From Phoronis ovalis (lineage: Eukaryota > Phoronida > Phoronidae): a stretch of DNA of 16,443 nt. Every line of letters starts with the position of its first letter. Positions within the stretch are counted from its first letter, which is position 1. Below, one piece after another: positions 1 to 10,900 of the stretch. The stretch lies in contig JAOXYB010023737.1 of assembly GCA_028565635.1 (NCBI GenBank), forward strand, positions 1-16,443, in the 5' to 3' direction. The notes below the pieces were generated by a model, which saw only the letters and a list, made by a program, of their open reading frames with translations, was not told where the DNA came from and did not search any database. A program made the position numbers and the translations under genes.

Positions 1-8
1 ATAGGTGA

Positions 9-25
9 GTGTGTGTGTGTGTGTG
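9..25. repeat. (GT)n microsatellite
   Basis: An uninterrupted GT run of about eight and a half units at the left edge of the window, just before the first tandem array. Confidence 0.9.
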
Positions 26-67
26 CTGCCCGCCGCAATATATAGGTCCCCTTTTTCCAGCTCTCGC

Positions 68-410
68 ATTTACCACAGGGTATGTTTTTAACGCTTCTCA
101 AAGGCTTTGACAAAGCCTTATTTACCACAGGGTATACTTTTTGTTGGATATATATTTACCACAGGGTATATTTTCAAACAATATTAGTTAACACAGGGTG
201 TATTTCTTGGAAAATGCATTTACGACAGGTATGAAATATTAAGGTTCGTAATTTTTTCCATATTTATTTACCACAGCGTATATAATTTACAAGTGAATTT
301 TACACAGTGTATCTATTTCGCTAGAGTTATTTACGACAGGGTATATTGTTCATGTTTTTCATTTACGACAGAGTATGTTTTTGGTGATCTTTATTTACTA
401 AAGGGTCAGG
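68..410. repeat. Degenerate tandem array, unit core ATTTACCACAGGGTATA, period about 33 bp
   Basis: Ten recognisable copies of the core start near 68, 120, 154, 187, 217, 265, 296, 328, 361 and 393. Seven of the nine gaps are 30-35 bp; the other two (about 50) look like one and a half units. Variable A/T spacers separate the cores. The array runs into a GC-richer right flank ending in AAGTACCCCCGGGTG at about 456-470. The left side contains a 19-bp palindrome at 101-119. The sequence continues off the window edge, so the left boundary is not seen. Confidence 0.85.
101..119. repeat. Perfect hairpin AAGGCTTTGACAAAGCCTT
   Basis: Nine bases on each side pair perfectly around a single central A. 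It sits in the longer gap between the first two copies of the left array. Confidence 0.7.
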
Positions 411-460
411 CTTTTTACCCTGGATGGGCCGCACACTCCTGCCTACCTTTCTGTCAAGTA

Positions 461-468
461 CCCCCGGG
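461..468 (+). repeat. CCCCCGGG boundary motif of the left array
   Basis: The run follows AAGTA and precedes TGTGTAAGG. A near-identical motif closes the arrays at 10333-10341 and 12614-12622. Confidence 0.55.
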
Positions 469-829
469 TGTGTAAGGGCTTGTCAGTCAGCTGGCGAGAA
501 CGTGTTATTTTTTTAAAATTATACATATACTATCCAAGTGGCCTCCTGTGTAAGTTTAGGTTAACTGTCCAGTTAGGTAATTATTTATATATATAGAAGT
601 GTTGTATTTATTTCTCTATATATGTTCAATGTATTATATCTGCATAGATACATGTAATTCAAGGGTTCAGTGCCTATATTATAACTGTGGATACGTATTA
701 TTTTCATGACATATCGCATTCGCTTAAGTTGCCATCCCGGTTGCCATGCAGAGGAACACGAACACATGTACATTTTCGGGCACTCGAGAACCCGAGATTG
801 AGAATATAGATAAACGCAGCATGTTGGAT

Positions 830-945
830 GTTTGTGTTTCGGGAAACTTACGCAACTATGCGGAAATGAAGGTTCGTGTAGGAGAAAAGGTGTTCGTGTG
901 TAACAGGAAATAGACGCGGTAATGATGATTGAGGGCTCGAACCAA
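830..945. mobile_element. Probable decayed fragment of the palindromic MITE family
   Basis: Positions 830-890 align without gaps to 3787-3847 of the better MITE copy at roughly three quarters identity by eye (shared blocks such as TATGCGGAAA versus TCTGCGGAAA and GTAGGAGAAA versus GTAGCAGAAA). Similarity seems to continue weakly to about 945. No terminal repeats or target duplication are recognisable. Confidence 0.4.
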
Positions 946-2503
946 TTAAAACAGTTAGACAGGTTGAAAATAACTAGTTCATTTAACAGTTGGGTCACAT
1001 GTTGAACAAATCATTGATTTTCGATAAGACACATGTCAATATTTTGCCCGGGATGCGCTCCTGATCAAACATGCACATATTATAAAGTACTTGCTAATAA
1101 TATCCAGTAATAATAGGACCTTTTCTTCGAGAGATATTCGAGCATCTATAATAGCAATGGAAGGGATACATATATTTGATTTTAAAGTTAGCATTTGTTG
1201 TCGTCAAAAATTGTCAATAAAAATTATTAACGGTTAAGTGTTCTAACATTAAAACTCTTGTAACGGCACAAACAAGATCCAAGCGTAAATACCGAGAAAA
1301 ATATACTAAAAAATAAACTAATTTATTCATAAAAAAAAACAATTATTCAAGAGGGCGTCGATACTATTTTTTAAAGTAAAATTGCAAAATGGACCAATCC
1401 TAGTTAAATATGCATTTGTTGAGGATATAGTATTTTTGAATCCTGAAGTGTTTTCAGCTTCCGTTTTAATCTACTATAAACACTTGTATATTCAAACTCT
1501 ATCGAATGGATATCTTCGAATCAATTGATAGAATGCCGGTAAAATGTACAAATGCTTTCAATAATGGAAATATAAATAGTAAAAAGGATTAAAGTAAATC
1601 AGAAATGACACGAATTTATTGATTTATTAATTGCTTCATAGTGTTTTATTATGTACATTCTTAAAAACAAAATATCAAACGGCTGAAGGGCACGCGCTTT
1701 TTATAGATGAACATACTATACTGTTAAAGTAATTAAACTGAATGTTTGGGTTGGTTACAAAGGTAAAAAATATAATTATCAAAAGCTTATGAAATTCTGG
1801 TACAGTTATTGCGGACGTTATTGACGGCAGATACTAAATATTTGGTAATTCTGTACAGGTTCTGATGAAAGTATATCCAAACAATGTCTGCCATTTCTCG
1901 ATCCCAACACAATTGCGAACTGTCAGGTCAGTCTAAGATCTTCGAACGTAATTTGAAATTAGGTCCCCAGGCTTGACCGATTAGGAACTATCGGTTACGA
2001 ATAATAAAGACTGCTGAATCTCCAACAATGAACTTTATGCACCAATTTGTTTTCAATGAATCTGATATGGGAAGCACACGTAATATCGAAGATATCCCAA
2101 TCAAATTAGACGGTCTCCAATGATCAGTCTTTTTCATATGGTTTAAAATAAACCCCACATCGTTTAGTAAACTATTTAACTTTTATAAGATGATTCTTTC
2201 AAAAAAAAATTACCTATTTGAAAACAGTTATTAAATTTATTTCCGATGTGTACGTGTATTTGCAGAAAGAATATTTAGTAATAATTGCCATCCTTAGAAG
2301 TTTGATAGCTGTTTCTATGGAGTGTTGTAGTGACATTATTTATAAAAAAAGTTACGTTTGCCCTGATAGTTGCATTTTATCATTGTTCAACTACATCCAT
2401 CGATTCGCAAGTACGTGCTACGTGGTTTGGCCGACCTGACCCGACATGTTCTGGGGGAATCGAAATAACTACTTTATTTAACAAACTCAGATTTCCGGGT
2501 AAT
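946..2503. other. Intergenic, no gene recognised
   Basis: AT-rich sequence with short A and T runs. The open frames here (for example 2218-2439 and 2330-2521 plus) are short, low in complexity and overlap each other in different frames. No tRNA-like cloverleaf or tandem repeat was recognised. Confidence 0.4.
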
Positions 2504-2508
2504 AACTA
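2504..2508. repeat. Target site duplication AACTA, left
   Basis: Identical to 2876-2880 on the other side of MITE copy 1. Confidence 0.7.
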
Positions 2509-2875
2509 CAGGCCTACCTAACCAGCGGAGATTCGAAACGTCAATTCGCACTCTTGCGCCTGTATCCTACCATTCGAACCCCTTTTCAGGGTTTCGCACC
2601 GAAATTCCTGCTACACACGAAACGTCGACGTCGTTTCCGTAGACTCGCACAAGTTGCCAGGAGAATCGTAGACTCTTCCGGAGACTCGAACACTTGCCGA
2701 ACAGCAGGTCCGAGTCTCCGGAAATCTGTACTAGTTCCTGGCAGCTCATTTGTGTGACTCTACGGTTCGAGTAGCAGAAATTTCGGAGCGATACCCGGAA
2801 AAGCGTTTGAATGGTAGCAAACAGGTGCGCGAGTGAGGATTGACGGTTCGAGTCTACGCTGGTTAGGTAGGCCTG
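2509..2875. mobile_element. Palindromic (foldback) MITE copy 1 with 5-bp target duplication
   Basis: Begins CAGGCCTACCTAACCAGC and ends with its inverse GCTGGTTAGGTAGGCCTG. The inverted similarity runs well beyond the ends, over about 110 bp per arm (for example CTACCATTCGAACC on the left against GGTTTGAATGGTAG-like sequence on the right). It is flanked by AACTA at 2504-2508 and 2876-2880. It is GC-richer than its surroundings and has no transposase frame; the open frames in it are by-products. It is a non-autonomous DNA transposon, superfamily not assigned. Confidence 0.85.
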
Positions 2876-2880
2876 AACTA
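2876..2880. repeat. Target site duplication AACTA, right
   Basis: Identical to 2504-2508. Confidence 0.7.
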
Positions 2881-3671
2881 GTTTATTTTTCAAACTCTGT
2901 TTTTTACAGGTCCCATTTCTTTTAATAAGCCAGCAGCTGACACACCTTTTTTCTTCATTTACATAACAAGTTAATAAATAAAAACCGATTTATCGGCAAT
3001 TTGTAAGTAAAATACAGAGACGGTTAAGAACGAACACGTGATTTTGTGCACAATAAGCAGTTGGGAAGTCAGTTCATGTATCTGAACTCGCCTTGAGGTT
3101 TCACCTGTTTCATATTGTTTTGTTAAAATTGGTATTAAAAGTAATTGTAGTAAAGCAGTTTTTTCGCATTGGGAACATCATATAAGCATCATTTATTTGT
3201 AAATCTTTTTATATACGCAGTGGAATTTGTTAAAAAGTGAATTATACGATAAAACAGAGACGCCTTCGGGCGCGGATTATCTCTTGGGAAATATACCGTA
3301 GATCTAGAATGCAATAATTAACGGCAATAATAAACAACGAACAATTAGCTGAAAATGTACTGTGAATGAGTATGAATTTAACATATATAACATATATAAA
3401 TACACGAGGATCATTAGCACATTGGACCATCGCCAGTTGTAATTGTACATTGTACATTGTAACTACAAAAAAAATAGTCTATTACATGCCACAAAAAGAG
3501 AATGAATAAATCTTCATAAAACAGGTTTTGTTTGAAATTTGCCGACAAATTTATGCATTATTGAAATGGAATGACGTGATCTCAATGAACTATAAATCAA
3601 CAGCCTTTATGATTACTGAAGTATTTTTCACTAGTAGTTTCATATTTGCATACATAACTTTAAAATGAATC
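2881..3671. other. Spacer between the two MITE copies, no gene recognised
   Basis: AT-rich. It holds short local duplications such as ACATATATA twice near 3380-3397 and TACATTG repeats near 3446-3459. Nothing coding is supported. Confidence 0.4.
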
Positions 3672-3676
3672 ACCTG
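3672..3676. repeat. Target site duplication ACCTG, left
   Basis: Identical to 3940-3944 across MITE copy 2. Confidence 0.7.
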
Positions 3677-3939
3677 CAGGCCTAACTAACCAGCTTAGAA
3701 TCGAACCGTAAATCAGCACTCGCGCTCCTGTTTCCTACACAGCAATTCCGGAGACTCGAACAGCTGGTCCGAGTCTTCAGAAATCTGTTCGAGTTCCTGG
3801 CAACTTGTGCGACTCTGCGGAAACGACGGTTTGAGTAGCAGAAATTTCGTTGCGAATCCCGGAAAAAGGATTTGAATGGTAGGAAACAGGTGCGCGAGTG
3901 CGGATTGACGGTTTGAGTCTACGCTGGTTAGTAGGCCTG
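3677..3939. mobile_element. Palindromic MITE copy 2, shorter, with 5-bp target duplication
   Basis: Begins CAGGCCTAACTAACCAGC, ends GCTGGTTAGTAGGCCTG, and is flanked by ACCTG at 3672-3676 and 3940-3944. The right arm matches copy 1 closely; the left arm lacks about 100 bp found in copy 1, so the fold is asymmetric. Different target duplications show that the two copies inserted independently, although they lie only about 800 bp apart. Confidence 0.85.
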
Positions 3940-3944
3940 ACCTG
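3940..3944. repeat. Target site duplication ACCTG, right
   Basis: Identical to 3672-3676. Confidence 0.7.
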
Positions 3945-5972
3945 TCAAAGAAATATTTTATTTCCCATAGTAAGATTGACATTACCCCGTTTTCTTAATT
4001 TCACGTGAACGAATTCTTGCTACATTTTACTCGTTTGGTCATCAACGTTGTACCCACTGCCATAGTCTTTCCTTCGCAAATCTGCAACAAAGATTCCCCG
4101 GTATTTGATGACATATCCGTTATACAGTTTTTGTTAAACCTGTATTCTTAATGAGTGCACAATTTGTTTACATACAATTGTTATTTTATGAAATATATCT
4201 GTACATATTTATTATGCTTATTGGTCCCACATTTCATCTTAATGAAAAACAAATATTTTTATATTTTTTTTTTTTATCTTATATTGTTATTCACTTGTGG
4301 CTTTACAAACTATAAATGCGTGAAACACGTTTATAAATTACCAACACCTGCAAATGTTTGTTATCAATCGTTTCCCATATAATAAAATAATTATGACACT
4401 ACTTGCATATACAGACTTGTCATTTACATAACCATTATGATTTTAAATGATAAAATATTAATTTAAATTTATGTTTTTGTGTACAATGTGGGTCAATTAT
4501 TTACAATTGATACAGCTTCATTAATGATATTAATTTTTAAAAACAGGATATGTGTATATTAAAATATTTCACAACATTTATTTTAAGGTCATCAAAAATT
4601 TGAATTATTTGCTACATGTTGGATAAAAATTACGACATAATAACCAAAGTTACTATTAATTGCAGGATATACTGCGTAACCGGCGATATAATCGGTAGAA
4701 TTAATGTACTTACAGCTTTGAAAAATAATGTTTTATTATATGTTTTAATTAAGAAGTTTCAATAGTTTCAAGGTAATATTGTAGACATCATACAATTAGT
4801 CGCATTCCAATGTTTTAAATCGAGAAGCGCGTATGTAGAACTGCAGCATAGTATGTGTATGACGTGAACATTTAAATTTTATCTATCCACTCACCATATC
4901 ATGTAATTATTCAATGCAACTTATTATTTACAGTTATTGCGAAAGTATTATACAAACTACTTTGTTCACATATAAATGCATTTGGTTGGATTTGGTTAGA
5001 TGCATTGTCGCACACTTAAAAGTCGCTGTTATTATAACACAGTTGTATAGGCAGTATTCAATTAGAATATATAGATACACATTAATATATATTGTATTAG
5101 TAAAATTAAACATAGCTATTGTCATTAAATGTATTGACTTCTTCACGACAACAACCACTACAACTCTATAGCAGGGATGGTCATTCTTGGGTGGGGAGGT
5201 CAAATAGGAACATATGTAGCAAATGCCCACGGTAAACGTGCAAATAGTAGAGAAGAACTTGAATATGTGTACACATGCTAAGTGAATAATGTTTCCAGTA
5301 AAAATGAATTCTTCAAATACACTGAATATAATGTACCAGATATTCATCGGAATTCCATCAAAAAGTTATTATAATTATCTAATGAGGAAAAACAATTTAC
5401 GATGCCGAACGCCGAAGTCAAACATGCGTTAAGGATTGTCTGAGATGTCATTGTTTTGTTAGCATTTTTAACATGACGTAGTGATGGTTAACTATCCATC
5501 AGCAACATCTAATTCTTGTGGCATTTTTATGTTATAATCGGTACGTATACAACAGGGAATTTGTGTTTGTCTTTTTGCTTAAGTGCATTTTAGTTGACTA
5601 ATGAATCTTTTCTTCTCTGGACCAGTTCATATGGTAGTGCACGAGTAATGTGGCTTATCGATGATGGAACGAAACGCATACAGTATATAAATATTATTAA
5701 ACACAAACGAAATAAAATTATATTTGTAAAAATGAATATAAAAAAAAAAGAAATTATATTTGAGTATAGAACTATGGTCGCAAATCCGCTATGTATTGGC
5801 TGGGGGGCATGATGATAATAGATAAACCTATATGAGACCGATGACGGAGATACATGGTGCACAGAAAAAGGTCATCTCCGATAAAATTAAAGTTAAATCT
5901 ATTATCTATGCAGGGTAATTGTTATGCACTGAGTGATTGATATGCACAAACTAGATCTAACCGAAAATAAAT
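3945..5972. other. Intergenic, no gene recognised
   Basis: Strongly AT-rich. The frames here (4155-4382 and 4914-5171 plus, 4934-5347 and 5590-5862 minus) are rich in Ile, Tyr, Phe and Lys, as expected from AT-rich noncoding DNA, and have no domain-like pattern. Confidence 0.4.
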
Positions 5973-6073
5973 GACCTGCTGGGGGGATGGCCTTCACGAC
6001 CTGCTGGGGGGATGGCCTTCACGACCTGCTGGGGGGATGGCCTTCACGACCTGCGGGGGGGGATGGCCTTCAC
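5973..6073. repeat. Four-copy 25-bp G-rich minisatellite
   Basis: Copies at 5973-5997, 5998-6022, 6023-6047 and 6048-6073. The first three are identical; the fourth has lost a T in the G tract and is 26 bp. Each unit carries a run of six or more G on the plus strand within GACCTGCT..GGATGGCC. Near-identity implies recent expansion. Confidence 0.95.
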
Positions 6074-7320
6074 GTGAAATACAGGGAGTTACGAAGAGAG
6101 AATGTTGTCATTATAAAGCACAAAATTAAATAAAACAACTTTTATTGCCAAACCTGTATTAATATTCAAAAAGCAAAGATCAAACTCTACAGCATGTTTA
6201 GTAAAAGGTTACCATAGCTCTACACGGGAATTGCATAATAAAGTTCAGCTTGGGTCTAAAATGACAATCTGCCGGTGTGAAATTACTATATGCACCTAGC
6301 GACATCTTGTGATTGGTAAAAGAATATCATCAAGTATATATCGTTTTTCCATTAACAAGTAAAAATACCGTTTTCCGAAGGATTATCAAAAAATTAATCC
6401 ACATCGAACTAAAGAACCTAATAGTGAATAAGAATTGGCTGCCAGTTTGTAAGTATATCGAATAATACCACGTGTATACACGTATGTCTGACAAATAAAA
6501 GTGGCAGATCAAGGTTTTCTCAGAGAGACAAAGCCAACCTATAATATATTAGCGATTATATTTTTTTAATCAAATGCATGAAGGATTATCTGCTCATGGA
6601 CTTAATTTTTATGGAACTACTTTTATTCAAGACTATATCAAGAGGGGAAATGTGAATTGTAGGGCGAACAAATAAACAAAGACTCGTTTCATATAATTGC
6701 TTTAAGCAGGAAAATTTAATTTATATTATGAAAATAACACACAAAAGAATATCAAGAACAAATTCTCTCCATTACATTCTCACTTTATGTTGTTATACAC
6801 GTTACATATATCAAGACTTTAAGTTAGTAGTTCTTTTTATTGCCACAAACAAGATAAAAGGTAAAACAAGCAGGCGTTTTAGTACTGGAAAAGCAATGCA
6901 CCGACTGAACTTTAAGATATCTACCTATATAGCATTTTGTAAATGAATCAAGAATGCGCGTGGTTTAATGTACACAATAAACAGTGCAAAGACAAAATGC
7001 AAATGCGAGTAAAAACATATAAATCAAATCTCATAAGTCGAATTTAACGTTCCGAAGTAATTCCCCATTTTGGAAATGCCACATTTATAGCAATTCAAAG
7101 GGCACACTGAAGCAAATAATTCAACACAGCTAGACATTTTGTTTTCTCTCTTCTAAAGTAACGCGGGACAGAAAACGGTTTGATGACAAACTTTAATTAT
7201 GTTCACGCTATCAGGGTAAAGTAGACAGCGAAATAGACTTCAAAATCTGATGCACGCGAGCATTTTGAATATGGCTGGTCTTCTTCCTCATGCCACCTGA
7301 TATTCAGGTACCAAAAGAAA
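6074..7320. other. Intergenic and likely 3' flank of the ZP gene, no gene recognised
   Basis: AT-rich, without tandem repeats or plausible coding frames. The part next to 7321 may include the transcript end if polyadenylation lies beyond the first hexamer candidate. Confidence 0.35.
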
Positions 7321-7326
7321 TTTAAT
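7321..7326 (-). terminator. Possible polyadenylation hexamer (ATTAAA) of the ZP gene
   Basis: No AATAAA occurs on the minus strand in the roughly 460 nt after the stop. The first close variant is ATTAAA here, with another at 7197-7192 and an AATAAA only at 6841-6836. The real 3' end is not determined. Confidence 0.2.
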
Positions 7327-7786
7327 GTGTACTTGCCAAATTGTTTGATACATGAAATATTGCTTTCCTGAGAGTCTGGTGTTGAATTATTTTATCACGT
7401 TCCTGTGTTTGCGCGCAACGTATAGCTATCGGTGAGCTTTATAGCTGTCTAGTAGAATCAGACTAGAAATAAAGTATGCAAAGATTTGTACCGAGTTATG
7501 TCAATATTGTAAATAACATTGTCTTATAAGTTGCATGAGATTGGAGGTGAATTTGTTCATGGTTCATACTGGAAATTGGTTAGATTTGTTTACCTTTCAT
7601 TACCTAGTATCTACGTTAGTACTGTTTAACAACATAGATACATTCATGTTTTTGCAGTAAACCAAAACACAATCTGCAATTATTTAAAAATCAGAAATTG
7701 TGTACATGTTGTGCAAATCAATTCAATAATTTCATGCCACATCGCAAATCCCTTAAAGATCGTTGCGCGCAACAGTAAACGTGTTT

Positions 7787-7983
7787 TTAAAATGCCGGGT
7801 TGGTAATTCCCTTCATATCCATGTGGTCTTGTGCACGCTTAGTACGCATGGACAAATAAACAGTTGCACTCAAGCTGACTAAGAGGAGCACCGCCATAAT
7901 TATGACAACAACTATAAAGATCATATTGTTGTTGCTGAAAGTACCACAAACGGAATTGTTATCTGCAGGCTTGATGACTTTAT
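7787..7983 (-). CDS. ZP gene exon 10: juxtamembrane, transmembrane helix and tail
   Basis: Acceptor TTTATTACAG. The exon completes D329 and encodes residues up to 393 and TAA at 7789-7787. A single hydrophobic helix (about 349-372) is followed by a basic start of the cytoplasmic side and a tail ending ITNPAF, giving type I topology. C341 lies between the furin site and the membrane and so would stay with the stub after cleavage. Confidence 0.9.
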
Positions 7984-10900
7984 CTGTAATAAAATAATGC
8001 AAATAATGATTTTGCAAATTTAACGCCAATTACAGTACAACAATTTGTTACGAACAGTGACTTCGTGGTATTAGTGATTTCTTGTACTGCACTTGGCTGA
8101 GCAAGATTCATTGATTAATTAAAAGTTGATTGAGCAGATCTGGGAGCAGATGAAGCTTAGTCAAAAACAGTGATTCCACACGAAATCACATTTCGTTACA
8201 ACCACGGTAACAAGATGCATTTATATTGAGAAATGTATATTTTGTCAGTTTGTGTTTCTTTTTGCTGTGGATTTTTGTCGTTGATAACCGCACCAACGAT
8301 GCAGGTTCAATACACGGATTCCACTGTTTTCAACTAACATGTTGTGGACTAGGCGTCTCTTCAAAACCATAGAAACATTCCCCATACTACTAGTAAGTTG
8401 TTAAGCAATGCTTACCTTTAATTTGCTCCTGAGTACTGGCTCCAACATTAATTGTGACATCAAGGTTTTTTTCAGCAAAGGTACTATTGTTAACAGAACG
8501 ACGTCGACGTGCTGGGGGGTTATTAGTTATCCATGCACAGTTATCCTGTCAACATAATAATTTATTATGTAATTAACACTTTGTAACTCGGTACATGCTT
8601 TAGAAGCTAACAACTCTTGTTTTTATTAACATTAATTTTAAACATATTTTGCCTTCCAAAGTGGCCTCCATACTCACTTATTAGTGTTTCAGAATAACAA
8701 ATCGTACATGTTGCTATAACAATTGCAAGTCAGTGGCTGTTTATGGGAGATCCGGGAGTGTTAAATCACGTACCTCCTCATGAAAAACTAATTTAACTAA
8801 GAAAAATTGCAACACGAAAGCAGAATTTGTAAACTATATATATACTGCAATTTTCTTAAAAATGGAACATGTGTTATAAATGTAGTGTTTTGATTTGTAG
8901 TAAAAAGTAAAAAATGAACATTTTTCTCATTACGAATTCAAGGTTAATTAAAAGTTTCCATGCAATTCAACTACAATTTTGCATCGATATTTGACTTTGG
9001 CATTCCGTCGTGCATTATGGTTATTCTAATATTCGTAACTTCACATCCATATAAATGATGACTTAAACGCACGCTGGAGCACGGATTATTATTACTGTAC
9101 AAAGCAAAAAAGCACACAGGAGATGTTATTACAGTACAAATTAAAAGTATAGAACACACACTAGATGTTTATACTGTACAAAGTAAAACAGCACACAGGA
9201 GATGTTATTACAGGACAAAGAATAAAACACACAATAGATGTGTTTATTGTACACAGTAAATCAGCACACAGGAGATGTTATTACAGTACAAAGAATAAAA
9301 CACACAATAGATGTGTTTATTGTACACAGTAAATCAGCGCACAGGGGATGGCATTAATGTACGGATTGAAAGCTAGACAAAGTACAATTTTAGCCCGAAA
9401 AAAATCGATATCGATACAAACTGTAATATAACGTAAGGATGGTTATTACCAAGCTGGACTTTAACTGTACGAGCTAGACTTCATTCATTGATCTTACCGT
9501 GGCACACTTGTTATCTGTTCCGTCAGTACAAAATCCTATGGAGCATTTGATAACCAGGGTATTAAGAGTAGAAAAGCGGAAACATTGGAAACCGGTAGTA
9601 TAAGAAATGAAATTGGCAGCAGTGTTATCGTTTCCTGTTACGCCATTACCAAATCCAGTAGTTGCTGCTAAAGCACCGGCAAAGCTTGCAACAGCGCAGC
9701 TATAAAAAAATGAATATTCTGGTCATGTGATGACTGGTCACGTGATGATAGTGAAAGCATTGAAGTAAACCGAAAACACCATACAAACTGTTTCAGTTAT
9801 CCTATTTAGTTCTTAAGTATACGGATACTGTTTGTATCGTTAGCAACGAAATGCGATCCAGCGATATATTATTATTTGTTATGCTCACTTGAGTCGGGTA
9901 CCCATGCTCGATCGTCCGTAGGGTGCAAAATAAGCCCCTAAACGGGAAGTGGAAGATCAAAATACCACCCCTAACCGGAGGATTTTGCTCAAAAAGGTAC
10001 CCCTAAACGGGAAGTTTCCTCTGAAAAAATTAACCAAAAAAAAGAAACGTTGTCAAAACAAAATAGTACACTAAATTTTAAAAAAAATGCAAAATCATCG
10101 CCAAAGGTAATACTCGCTGCTCGCACTACAAGAATGAACCCCTAAATGGGAGGTATAGGTGAAAATCAACCCCTAAACGGGAAGTTACATTTGCCAAAAA
10201 CATACCCCTAAATGTGGTTTTCCGCCAAAATCGATCCCTACACGGGGTCGAACCCCGTCGAACGTCGAAAAAGGTACCCTTTTTCCCCGTGTTTTCGGAC
10301 AAGCATGAGTACCCGACTTTTTTTCTAGTGAGCCCCCGGGGTTTTAAATGCCCAAATAAAGGACATAGCTATAAGCACCACATACCACTAGCCTAAATAA
10401 ACCATGCATCCATGATATCGATATAGTAATATACTTTAGATATTCTACAACTTCCTGACTTTACACGTACTTGTTTTCAATGAGTCCTAACTTTGGTGTT
10501 CCAGCAACGATTGCAGCAGCATCGGGATATACTTCACACTTTATTCCGTACAGACCTTTAGCAGCTGTAATGTAAAAAGTATTTGAAATGAATGCTTGTA
10601 TGTGATTGTTATTTTATAACATACTACGTCCTATCTAAATGTACAGCGTATAAACATTGTTACAGTAGATATATGTAGTTATATCAATTATTACCGTGTG
10701 CGTATTTATAAGCAAGGAATAATCTTTTAACGGCCTGAACCCGCTTGCCATATAAAGAAACACGTACAGTAGTTCTCATTTAGTAAGAATAAGAAATAAT
10801 CGAGTTATATTACTGTTAGAGGTTGCAAGATCCAGCTTGAGTTTGATTGTATCACCAAGAGCGCATGAAGTAGTGTCGGCGTTACTATTATCAGTAACAG

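Larger units (their letters stand above)
9884..10341. repeat. Tandem array in intron 7, unit core CCCCTAAACGGGAAGT, period about 32-33 bp, with inverted flanks
   Basis: Cores start near 9935, 9968, 10000, 10138, 10170, 10204 and 10234. Gaps are 30-34 bp except one of 138, close to four units and filled by a decayed stretch. The left flank 9884-9918 and right flank 10296-10332 are imperfect inverted repeats sharing CGGAC, AGCATG, GTACCCGACT and AGTGAG blocks in order. A perfect 7-bp stem, ACGGGGT CGA ACCCCGT, lies at 10242-10258. The right side closes with CCCCCGGGG at 10333-10341. Confidence 0.85.

Noticed and set aside
68-410. The evenly spaced array looks at first like a CRISPR array (short repeats every ~33 bp).
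   Set aside because: The cores are degenerate, the spacers too short and AT-simple, there are no cas genes, and the intron-bearing gene shows the DNA is from an animal.
585-998. A 137-residue minus-strand frame.
   Set aside because: It overlaps the decayed MITE fragment, has no family pattern, and its composition fits noncoding DNA.
2567-3982. Two minus-strand open frames (2567-2893 and 3713-3982) encode similar proteins sharing LTSVDSNRQS, suggesting a gene family.
   Set aside because: Both lie almost wholly in the two MITE copies; the protein similarity simply reflects repeat homology.
4934-5347. A 137-residue minus-strand frame with hydrophobic stretches that might be a membrane protein.
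   Set aside because: The hydrophobicity follows from AT-rich codons and a short ACA/ACC-type simple tract that reads as poly-Val; no splice or promoter context was found.
10214-10396. A plus-strand frame across the right end of the intron 7 array.
   Set aside because: It is repeat sequence, antisense to an intron, and runs through the CCCCCGGGG boundary without any domain.
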